A DNA stretch of 45,663 bases from Oxalobacteraceae bacterium (GTDB lineage Bacteria > Pseudomonadota > Gammaproteobacteria > Burkholderiales > Burkholderiaceae_D), in the NCBI GenBank assembly GCA_023259175.1, contig JAHFQV010000023.1:1-45663 (forward strand). Reading direction: 5' to 3'. This document shows, piece by piece, positions 16,485 through 24,400 of the stretch; position 1 is the first letter of the stretch; every line of letters begins with the position of its first letter. The position numbers and the translations under genes were made by a program. Below the pieces are notes generated by a model, which saw nothing but the letters and a program-made list of their open reading frames with translations, did no database searches and was not told where the DNA came from.

Positions 16485-16592
16485 CTTCATCAAAATAAGC
16501 TTCCCCATTATTTCTCCACAATCGACGCGCACACTTCGCAGTACCGGGACAAGATCTACCCGGCCACGATCACTACGCTATTAGGAGAAACT

Positions 16593-17087
16593 ATGAAACC
16601 ACTACTCATCGTCATTTTGTTGGCAGGCATCGGTGCAAGTGCGCTCAGCATCGCACAAAACCACGCCAAGGGAAGCACTAGCACACCCGACAAAACAAAG
16701 AAAGCCAAGTTCAACATTCATATTATTCATTGCGATGAGGACTGCCCCACGCCGCCTACACCTCCTGCGCCACCAGCGTCACCAGAAGCGCCGATGCCAC
16801 CAACACCACCCAATCCCCCCGTACCCGGAGCACCGATGCTGCCAGCGCCACCTACACCTCCTTCATTTACGCCACCACCGGCACCACCCACACCACCACT
16901 ACCACCTAAACTCATCATTCCCGATACCGTACACCAAGCTTGTCAGTCACTCAAAGCCGGTGCTCAAGCGACCTGGATTACGCCGGACCACAGTCGGTAT
17001 AGCGGAATATGTGAAACACGACACGGACAACTGAAATTACAAGTCCAATCTATTTCAAAAACAAGCGAGGATGTATCGCAAGACTAG
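16593..17087 (+). CDS. Small exported proline-rich protein
   Basis: I do not recognise a family. The 164-residue product has an N-terminal hydrophobic signal (LLIVILLAGIGASALSIA, likely cleaved near residue 21), a short His/Cys block HIIHCDEDC (43-51), a long proline tract at 52-106 with PPTPPAPPA-like units, and a compact C-terminal part with two more cysteines (C117, C140). AGGAGA at good spacing supports the ATG. It is the last of the ggt-kinase-regulator group. The sensor kinase carries a very similar proline/alanine tract in its periplasmic part, so this protein may be its periplasmic partner, ligand or decoy; that is an inference. Base composition is skewed by the CCA/CCT codons. Confidence 0.72.
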   Translation: MKPLLIVILLAGIGASALSIAQNHAKGSTSTPDKTKKAKFNIHIIHCDEDCPTPPTPPAPPASPEAPMPPTPPNPPVPGAPMLPAPPTPPSFTPPPAPPTPPLPPKLIIPDTVHQACQSLKAGAQATWITPDHSRYSGICETRHGQLKLQVQSISKTSEDVSQD

Positions 17088-17218
17088 ACTCATTCGTTTT
17101 TTATCGAGCGGCGCGGAAATAGAAAATCGGGGACAAGCATTTTTACCAGAATGCAGCTAATCACGATGGCATTTGGGCTACAATTGGGGTTCATCTTTTT
17201 CCCACCAGCCCATGCAAA

Positions 17219-18283
17219 ATGAATAGTCAAGACCTCGAAAATATCAACGTCAGCGCCTTTGATGCAATGCCGACTCCGCAAGAATTACATGCACGTTTGC
17301 CGCTATCGGAGCATGCGGCGGATGTAGTTGACGCGGGTCGGCGTGCACTCAGAGATATCCTCGATCGGAAAGACAAGCGCTTGATCGTCGTAGTCGGCCC
17401 CTGTTCCATCCATGACCCGGTGGCAGGACTTGATTACGCGCGCCGACTCAAAGCCTTACAAGCCGAAGTCAAAGACAGCCTGCTACTGGTGATGCGGGTG
17501 TATTTCGAAAAGCCACGTACCACCACAGGATGGAAAGGCTATATCAACGATCCCTTGATGGACGATTCTTTCCAAGTCAACCTCGGCATGGAAAAAGCAC
17601 GCGAATTTTTGCTGAACATATGTGAGCTGGGCCTGCCGACCGCAACCGAAGCGTTAGATCCAATTTCACCGCAATATTTAGGTGACCTGATCGCATGGAC
17701 GGCGATTGGTGCGCGTACGACCGAATCACAAACCCATCGCGAAATGGCATCGGGTTTATCAACACCGGTGGGATTTAAAAATGGTACGGACGGTGATATT
17801 GGCATCGCAATCAATGCGATTTTATCGGCCTCACATCCCCATTCTTTCCTCGGCTTAAATGACCAAGGTCGGGTTTCGATTGTCAGAACCCGTGGCAATC
17901 AATATGGTCATGTGGTTTTGCGTGGTGGAGATGGTCGTCCTAACTACGACACGGTATCGGTCGCAATGGCGGAACAGGCTTTAAAGAAAGCCAAATTACC
18001 CTGCAATATTATTGTCGATTGTTCGCATGCCAATAGCTACAAAAAACCCGAATTACAAAGTCTCGTCATGAACGATGTCGTCAATCAAATTCTCAACGGC
18101 AATCAGGCCTTAGTCGGCGTGATGATAGAATCCAATATCGAAGCAGGAAATCAAAGCATTCCCGCCGATTTACAGCAATTACGCTATGGTTGTTCGGTCA
18201 CCGATGCTTGTGTCGATTGGGCAAGCACAGAAAACATGATACGGGATGCAGCAAGGCGTTTACGCCAATGCTTTGAAAAGTAA
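17219..18283 (+). CDS. aroG: DAHP synthase, class I (AroG type)
   Basis: It condenses phosphoenolpyruvate with erythrose 4-phosphate, the first step of the shikimate pathway to aromatic amino acids. The 354-residue length is typical of AroG/F/H. Visible signs are VVVGPCSIHDP, MRVYFEKPRTTTGWKGYINDP, the lysine in VGFKNGTDGD, RGGDGRPNYD, and IIVDCSHANSYKKP with metal-binding His. Which amino acid inhibits it cannot be read from the sequence. A -10-like TACAAT stands at 17179-17184, but no good -35 or Shine-Dalgarno sequence is visible. Its last 24 bases overlap the end of the opposite-strand exporter gene. Confidence 0.95.
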   Translation: MNSQDLENINVSAFDAMPTPQELHARLPLSEHAADVVDAGRRALRDILDRKDKRLIVVVGPCSIHDPVAGLDYARRLKALQAEVKDSLLLVMRVYFEKPRTTTGWKGYINDPLMDDSFQVNLGMEKAREFLLNICELGLPTATEALDPISPQYLGDLIAWTAIGARTTESQTHREMASGLSTPVGFKNGTDGDIGIAINAILSASHPHSFLGLNDQGRVSIVRTRGNQYGHVVLRGGDGRPNYDTVSVAMAEQALKKAKLPCNIIVDCSHANSYKKPELQSLVMNDVVNQILNGNQALVGVMIESNIEAGNQSIPADLQQLRYGCSVTDACVDWASTENMIRDAARRLRQCFEK

Positions 18284-19060
18284 GCTCATTGCTACAGCGA
18301 AAAGGAGCACTGTAAAAATAATGTGTACTTTTTTTGCTGAGAATTTTTTGGCCAGTTGTCGCCCAAGTAGCATACCCGCGACGCTGGCAGCGGCAAATAA
18401 TGCAGTAAACATAGGCGGCAACACCGCCCCATGCGACACCGAAGAAACGACACCAAAACTGCCCACCAAACTAATCACCATCAAGGAAGTCGCCACGGCT
18501 CCATGCATCGTCACATTCGTAAAAGCACGCAATAAAGGCACGATAATAAAACCGCCGCCTACACCCAATAAACCGGTTACAAAACCCGCCGCCGCGCCAA
18601 TACTGGCGATCACTGTAGCCGCCTTAAACGACCAATCAAATTTTCCCGTGTGGGCGTTAATATGCGCTAGCGTATCGCGCGTTGGCACATCAAACTCTTG
18701 CGCACGTAAACGCCAGACCAGTTTTCCGGCGACCCAAAACAGCATCAGGGAAAAAATCAACATCAACCACATTTGCGATAAATGACCTGCAATTTGCACA
18801 CCCAACAAGGTCAAAGGTGCGCCCGCAGCCGCCATCAAAAGCGCGGCTTTATAACGCACCAATTTTTTACTAAAACCTTCTATCGTCCCTATCAGCGCAC
18901 TCAAACTCACCGCCAAGAGCGCGACAGGCATCGCCTCTTGCATGCTCCAACCCTGCGAGTAAACAAGCGCGGGTACAGCAAGAATACCGCCCCCAGCGCC
19001 GGTCAGTCCCATGATGCAACCAACGACAATACCTATCACAATCGCGAGTATAGTAATCAA
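18260..19060 (-). CDS. TauE/SafE (TSUP) family exporter, probably sulfite
   Basis: A 266-residue membrane protein with about eight hydrophobic segments and the duplicated TSUP motif: GLTGAGGGILAVPALVY near residue 20 and GLLGVGGGFIIVPLL near 165. Family members export sulfite, sulfoacetate or other sulfur anions. The start appears to be TTG at 19060, with AAGG at good spacing. It is divergent from a persulfide-dioxygenase-like gene, a pairing also known in the bigR/blh operons that detoxify sulfide, which makes sulfite the best guess for the substrate. Its 3' end overlaps aroG by 24 bases, tail to tail. Confidence 0.85.
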   Translation of the reverse strand: MITILAIVIGIVVGCIMGLTGAGGGILAVPALVYSQGWSMQEAMPVALLAVSLSALIGTIEGFSKKLVRYKAALLMAAAGAPLTLLGVQIAGHLSQMWLMLIFSLMLFWVAGKLVWRLRAQEFDVPTRDTLAHINAHTGKFDWSFKAATVIASIGAAAGFVTGLLGVGGGFIIVPLLRAFTNVTMHGAVATSLMVISLVGSFGVVSSVSHGAVLPPMFTALFAAASVAGMLLGRQLAKKFSAKKVHIIFTVLLFAVAMSLLFKALA

Positions 19061-19132
19061 AAATATCGCCTTTATAAAAATGATGTGACACTCAAAAAAT
19101 ACGCCCAGCTTGCGTTCAACTTGGGTTTTGCT

Positions 19133-19426
19133 ATTATCCTAGAAACGGCGATTGGACGGACATGAGTGTGCATTTTTTCGGTTCTCTGGCTAGAAGTGAC
19201 GACGACGCAACCTCCACGTTGATAGAGCCTGTCCTCGAATGCTTTAGTCGGGGAAGGAACGACAACGCCAGAGAGCCGAAAAAGTGTGCAATCATGTTCG
19301 TAGCGTATTCACCCAAATGGTGAACAGCAAAAAACAAGTAAAACTTTCATAAAATCATGTACTTATTGACGAAAATAAGCGGTCAATTGCGGTTTCTAGG
19401 ATTACCCTAGAAACGGCGATTGGACG
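19133..19426. repeat. Repeat-bounded 263-bp non-coding element
   Basis: CCTAGAAACGGCGATTGGAC(G) occurs as an exact 21-base direct copy at 19138-19158 and 19406-19426; with five upstream bases (ATTAT or ATTAC) the match is 25 of 26. An inverted version matching 17 of 21 lies at 19380-19400, so 19138-19400 is bounded by imperfect terminal inverted repeats and flanked by ATTAT and ATTAC. The stretch has no credible gene. This looks like a small non-autonomous mobile element (MITE-like), with an extra end copy, sitting in the gap between the divergent sulfur genes. Confidence 0.6.
19171..19286 (+). ncRNA. Candidate structured RNA inside the element
   Basis: A 20-pair outer stem joins 19171-19190 to 19267-19286, with a few G-T pairs that are stable only if the plus strand is the RNA. 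Directly inside it, GTTG (19218-19221) pairs with CAAC (19263-19266), then CCT with AGG, and TCCTCGA (19232-19238) with TCGGGGA (19248-19254) around a 9-base loop. A 27-base strand on the 5' side stays unpaired. Expression is not shown; it may only be the fold of a mobile element. Confidence 0.4.
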
Positions 19427-19489
19427 CTGTAATTCCTAAACCTAGATTTCCCACCCTATTTGCATCCCGCTCAGCATTCACCTTACCCT

Positions 19490-20350
19490 ATGAACAGTCA
19501 AATCCAAAGTTTTTTTGATACCCAAACCTGCACCGCCACCCATTTAATTTACGATCAAGTCGGTGGCCATGCGGCCATTATCGACCCTGTGCTCGAATAC
19601 GATCACAAATCGGGGCGTACCCAAACCGTACTGGCCGATCAACTCCTACAATTTTTGGCGCAACATCAGTTACATTTGGAATGGATTCTAGAAACCCACG
19701 CGCATGCCGACCATCTCTCCTCGGCCCATTATCTACAATCGAAGGTGGGTGGAAAAATAGCGATAGGTGCGCACATTGATCAAGTGCAGAACGTCTTTAA
19801 GAAATTATTCCATCTTGAATCCACTTTCCCTGTCGATGGTTCACAGTTTGATTATTTATTCACTGAAGATGAAGAATTTTCGATCGGGGCTTTACGCGCA
19901 AAGGCGCTCTATGTGCCCGGTCATACGCCAGCAGATATGGCCTATCAAATCGGTGATGCGGTGTTTGTAGGCGATACGCTCTTCATGCCCGATGTGGGGA
20001 CGGCGCGTTGCGATTTCCCGGGCGGCGATGCGCATATGCTGTATCGGTCTATCCAAAAAATTCTTAGCTTACCCAAGCAAACCCGTTTATTCATGTGTCA
20101 CGACTATCCACCGAATCAGCGCGCAGTTAACTATCAATGTACCGTGGAAGATCAAAAGCAAAACAATATCCATGTACGCGATGGCATTGATGAAGAAAGC
20201 TTCGTCGCCATGCGTAAAAAGCGCGACGCGACTTTGGATATGCCCGTCTTAATTCTTCCTTCGGTACAAGTGAATATTCGCGCGGGTGAATTACCCGATG
20301 CCGAAGAAAATGGCATTCGTTATTTAAAAATACCTCTCAATGGAATCTAG
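19490..20350 (+). CDS. MBL-fold persulfide dioxygenase-like hydrolase (Blh/ETHE1 type)
   Basis: A 286-residue metallo-beta-lactamase-fold protein with ETHAHADHLSSAHYL (metal ligands His70, His72, Asp74, His75), His145 in VPGHTPAD, Asp162 in GDTLF and His204 in CHDYPP. The arrangement fits ETHE1/SdoA/Blh enzymes, which oxidise glutathione persulfide to sulfite with one iron, better than glyoxalase II. Next to a sulfite-type exporter, a sulfide-detoxification role is likely. The frame opens with TTG at 19460, but ATG 19490 matches the usual N-terminus QIQSFFDTQTCTATHLI. No regulator gene (such as bigR) is beside it. It is followed after 4 bases by pfkA. Confidence 0.85.
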   Translation: MNSQIQSFFDTQTCTATHLIYDQVGGHAAIIDPVLEYDHKSGRTQTVLADQLLQFLAQHQLHLEWILETHAHADHLSSAHYLQSKVGGKIAIGAHIDQVQNVFKKLFHLESTFPVDGSQFDYLFTEDEEFSIGALRAKALYVPGHTPADMAYQIGDAVFVGDTLFMPDVGTARCDFPGGDAHMLYRSIQKILSLPKQTRLFMCHDYPPNQRAVNYQCTVEDQKQNNIHVRDGIDEESFVAMRKKRDATLDMPVLILPSVQVNIRAGELPDAEENGIRYLKIPLNGI

Positions 20351-20354
20351 TGCT

Positions 20355-21485
20355 ATGACAAACGCCCCATCTGGTATTCGTCGCATTGCGATTTCCACCG
20401 GTGGCGGCGATGCACCGGGACTCAATGCAGTCATTCGCTCTGTCGTGTTATCGGCCTTAAGTCGTGGCTGGGAATGCTTTGGCATACGCGAAGGCTTTAA
20501 CGGCATCTTATGTCCCGAACGCTATCCCCTCGATGGCGTATTTCCACTCACCAAAGAATCGGTAAAGGGAATCGCACATCTAGGTGGCACAATATTAGGC
20601 ACCACCAATCATGGCAACCCGCAGCGCTTTGTCACGACCATGCCTGATGGAAGTCTACAAGAAATTGATCGTACGGATGATTTAATTCGGCATCTGCGCT
20701 CGCTGAATATTGATGCCTTGATCTGTGTAGGTGGTGATGGCACCTTGACCATCGCCCATGCTTTGCACGAAAAAGGTGTAAGTCAGGGACTGCGCGTCGT
20801 CGGTGTGCCGAAAACCATCGACAACGACTTAGACAAAACTTACACCACCTTCGGCTTTGATACCGCAGTCTCGTTTGCCACCGAATGCGTGGATCGTTTG
20901 CACAGCACCGCCAATAGCCATCAGCGCATCATGGTGGTGGAAGTAATGGGACGTTATGCAGGCTGGATCGCGCTACATGCAGGTATCGCCAGCAATGCCC
21001 ACGTCGTTTTAATTCCCGAAATTCCCTATGACTTAAGCAGTATTGTGAACAAAATTCAGGCGCGTAGCGCCGCGGGACGACACTATACGCTCGTGATGGT
21101 GGCTGAAGGCGCAACTGAAAAATCGGAGCAAGCGGTACTTGAGCAAGCGGCCCAACTTGGAGGCGTAGAACGCTTAGGCGGCATCGGTGAACAACTGGCA
21201 GCGCAACTGCAAAATTTAACAGGCAAGGAAGCGCGTACCGTGGTTTTAGGGCATCTACTCCGAGGCGGTAGCCCAACCGCATTTGATCGGCTCTCAGCCA
21301 TGCGCTTTGGTGCTGCCGCCGTGCGTGCTTTAGATCAAGGCTACTCGGGCATCATGGTTGCGCTGGCCTTCCCCAATGTTAATTATGTTGAGCTTGCCGA
21401 AGTCGCAGGTCGTATGAAGGCCGTTCCCTTAGATGGCGACACCTTACAAACTGGTCGCGATATTGGAATCTGTTTTGGCGATTAG
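20355..21485 (+). CDS. pfkA: 6-phosphofructokinase, PfkA family
   Basis: It phosphorylates fructose 6-phosphate to the 1,6-bisphosphate. The 376-residue product has the phosphate-donor loop STGGGDAPGLNAVIR (14-28), VGGDGT (125-130) and PKTIDNDLD (152-160) with catalytic Asp156, and MGRYAGWIALHAG. The glycine in GGDG is the residue of ATP-dependent enzymes, whereas the lysine of PKTIDND is found in pyrophosphate-dependent and mixed group III enzymes; donor use is therefore not settled, with ATP more likely. I chose ATG 20355; an ATG at 20340 lies inside the previous gene. Its last 42 bases overlap the GGDEF/EAL gene tail to tail. Many Burkholderiales lack this enzyme. Confidence 0.92.
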   Translation: MTNAPSGIRRIAISTGGGDAPGLNAVIRSVVLSALSRGWECFGIREGFNGILCPERYPLDGVFPLTKESVKGIAHLGGTILGTTNHGNPQRFVTTMPDGSLQEIDRTDDLIRHLRSLNIDALICVGGDGTLTIAHALHEKGVSQGLRVVGVPKTIDNDLDKTYTTFGFDTAVSFATECVDRLHSTANSHQRIMVVEVMGRYAGWIALHAGIASNAHVVLIPEIPYDLSSIVNKIQARSAAGRHYTLVMVAEGATEKSEQAVLEQAAQLGGVERLGGIGEQLAAQLQNLTGKEARTVVLGHLLRGGSPTAFDRLSAMRFGAAAVRALDQGYSGIMVALAFPNVNYVELAEVAGRMKAVPLDGDTLQTGRDIGICFGD

Positions 21486-24400
21486 ATCGTTGTCCATCGG
21501 CACCGCGTGTAGATGGCTGGGTGGATGATTTTGTGCATGACCCTGTGCAACCTGGGTATTGACCGGCGTTTGCATAAACACGCAAAATTCATCCGGACTT
21601 AAGGCTTTGGAAAAATAAAATCCTTGGACTTCGTCACAGGCCTTGTCGCGCAAAAATTGCAATTGCGCGCTGTTCTCAACCCCTTCGGCTATCGTCGACA
21701 AACCTAGGCTATGCGCCATACTGATGACGGCGCTGACGATCGCTCGGTCTTCCGGATCGCTATTGATATCGCGCACGAAAGACTGATCGATTTTAAGCTT
21801 AGAGACTCTGAATTTTTTAAGATAGCTAAGCGAAGAATAACCCGTCCCAAAATCATCAATGGAAATACGTATGCCTCGATCATTAAGATCCTTCATGATC
21901 GCAATCGCGCCCGGCGGATCAACCATCGCAACACCTTCGGTTAATTCCAAATCCAAAAACTGCGGTGCCAAGCCTGCTTCCTGCAAAATCTGCGAAACCG
22001 TGCCGGGTAAATCAGAATGGCGAAATTGGATGACCGACAAATTGACCGCTATACCCAGATTAGTCCAACCCATGTCATGCCATAGCCGCGTTTGCTGCAC
22101 CGCATTTTGCAATACCCATTCACCGATCTGTAAAATCAAACCTGTTTCCTCTGCCACTGGAATAAATTCAGCTGCCGACACGGACCCCAATTCCGGATGA
22201 ATCCAGCGCAATAAGGCTTCCGTTCCTATCACTTCGCCCGTCAACAAATTAATCTGCGGCTGATACAAAATGCGGAATTCATTGCGTTCTAAAGCATGGC
22301 GCAGGGCATTGACCAATTCAAGATGACGACCCGAACGCGCTTGCATTTCTTGTGTGAAAAAGCGGAAACGATTCCGCCCATCTTTCTTGGCTCTATACAT
22401 CGCGGTGTCGGCATTTTTCAACAATGATTCCAGGTCTTCACCATCGTCTGGAAAAACGGCGATACCCATCGATGCCGATACGTTTAAATCATAGCGACCG
22501 AATTGAAATGGCTGATTAACGGCGTAGAGTAATTTCTCGGCGACTTTCTCAGCGCCCATCTCATCGACATTAGGTAGCAGGAAAATAAACTCATCCCCAC
22601 CCAAACGAGAAATGGTGTCACCCTCACGCAAAGTTTCACGCAGGCGTTTTGCAAGCTCGACTAACAATGCATCACCCGTACTATGTCCCAAAGAATCATT
22701 GATGTTTTTAAAGTGATCCAAATCCAAAAAGATCATTCCCAAAGAAGCGTTACCGCGTTTGGCTGAGGTAATCGAAAAACGCGCTCTTTCGTCCAACAGC
22801 GCGCGATTGGGCAAACCTGTTAAGACATCGTAATGGGCGAGATATTGAATACGTTCCTCGGTGATACGCTTATCAGTAATATCTTCTTGCACCGAGAGAA
22901 AATGCGTGATTTCGCCATTGACGTCACGCACTGGTGAAATATGCGCCAGCTCGGTGTATTCGGTTCCATCAACATGTCGATTGATGACCTCACCTTCCCA
23001 ATGATCGCCGTGCCGCAGCGCCTCCCACATTTCTTCGTAGGTCAACAAGGGCGTCTTCCCCGACTGCATAATACTCGGCCTTTGCCCCAAGACTTCTTGC
23101 ATACTACGGCCCGTCTTAGTCATGAAAGCGGCATTCACGTATTCGATATGGGCATCGGCATCGGTGATGATAATGGAATTTGGACTTTGCTCCACCGCCT
23201 GCGAAAGTTTATTCAAATTATCCTGAGCCTGATGTTTTTCAATCGCAATGGCAAGGAAATGGGCCACCATTTCTAATAGAACTAAATACGCGTGCTCCAC
23301 TTTGGTAGACGACTCAAAATACACCGCGACAGCACCCAAAATAGGATTACTCGAAGAACGTATCGGTTGCGACCAGCAGGCTTTTACTTTGAGTTGTTCG
23401 GCCAGTGGCCGCAGTTTCGCCCAATTCGGATGCGTCATCGTGTCGTCGATAATCGTGCGCTGTCCAGTAAACATGGCATGCACACACGCGCCCACACCTT
23501 CAGCCACTTCCATGCCTTCAACCACCTCGTGAAATTCCGGAGGCAAGCTACGCGCAGAGGCAATGCGCACATGCTGCCCTTCTTTATCCATCAGTAAAAT
23601 ACTACACATACTTTTCGGGATAATCGATTCGATATACTGTGCCACGTCGTCAAAAAACAGGTCTATCGGGGTCGCGCTATTAATGCGTTCTAGCATAAAA
23701 CTACGCACTGCATCAAGTTGCCGTGACCGCTGCCGACTCGCTTCCAATTCAAAGCGATTTAAGGCGAAACTTAAATCCATCGCCAGCTCGACTAATAGGG
23801 TTTGAATTTCCTCATCAAATGCGTAAGCTGTCCCAGCATAAAGATTAAAACTACCGTAAATCGCACCACTGCGAAACAAGGGAATTGAAGCGGCTGCTTG
23901 CCAGCCAAATCGCGAACCCAAATCATGCCAAGTAGTTGCAATGGTTTCGTCCATCATGTCTTGACACCAATACGGTCGACCATCACGAATCGCAGCGTAA
24001 AAGCTCTCGTTCTCAAAATTAGCAATATCCTGCATTGAGAACACCGACGTCGTCACCGCTTGGGTTCCTTCACCTTCGGCGGCAATGGCCTTGATATGAT
24101 GGGCTTCCAAGTCCAAAACACTGACCCACGCCATTTTGATACCCGCGTACTGCACCGTATCGCGACAAATTTGCTGGAACAATTCCTCTTCGGTACGACT
24201 GCGCACAATGGCCTTATTACATTGACTCAAGACGGTGTAAAACTGCGTCAACCTTTGATTGCGAATCTCTGCATCGCGCCTTTGTGTGTCGATACGCGCC
24301 AAGGCTTGTTGAGCAAGGCTGAGCAAGCCGAGCACGCTATGCTCAGCACCTCCTGGCACCACAATCGATTCAGAAAAATCACCGCGTCCCAAGCGATTCA

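Noticed and set aside
16727-16918. Gly-rich 63-codon minus-strand frame (GGSGGVGGAGG) suggesting a PE-PGRS or glycine-rich protein
   Set aside because: It is the reverse complement of CCA/CCT proline codons of the real exported protein.
19134-19337. 67-codon minus-strand frame through the 263-bp element
   Set aside because: No ribosome site, no recognisable family, and the sequence is better explained by stem-forming non-coding structure.
19133-19426. Integron attC site or CRISPR-like array between the sulfur genes
   Set aside because: No GTTRRRY/RYYYAAC core pair at the ends, no integrase, and only three copies of the repeat in mixed orientation with unequal spacing.
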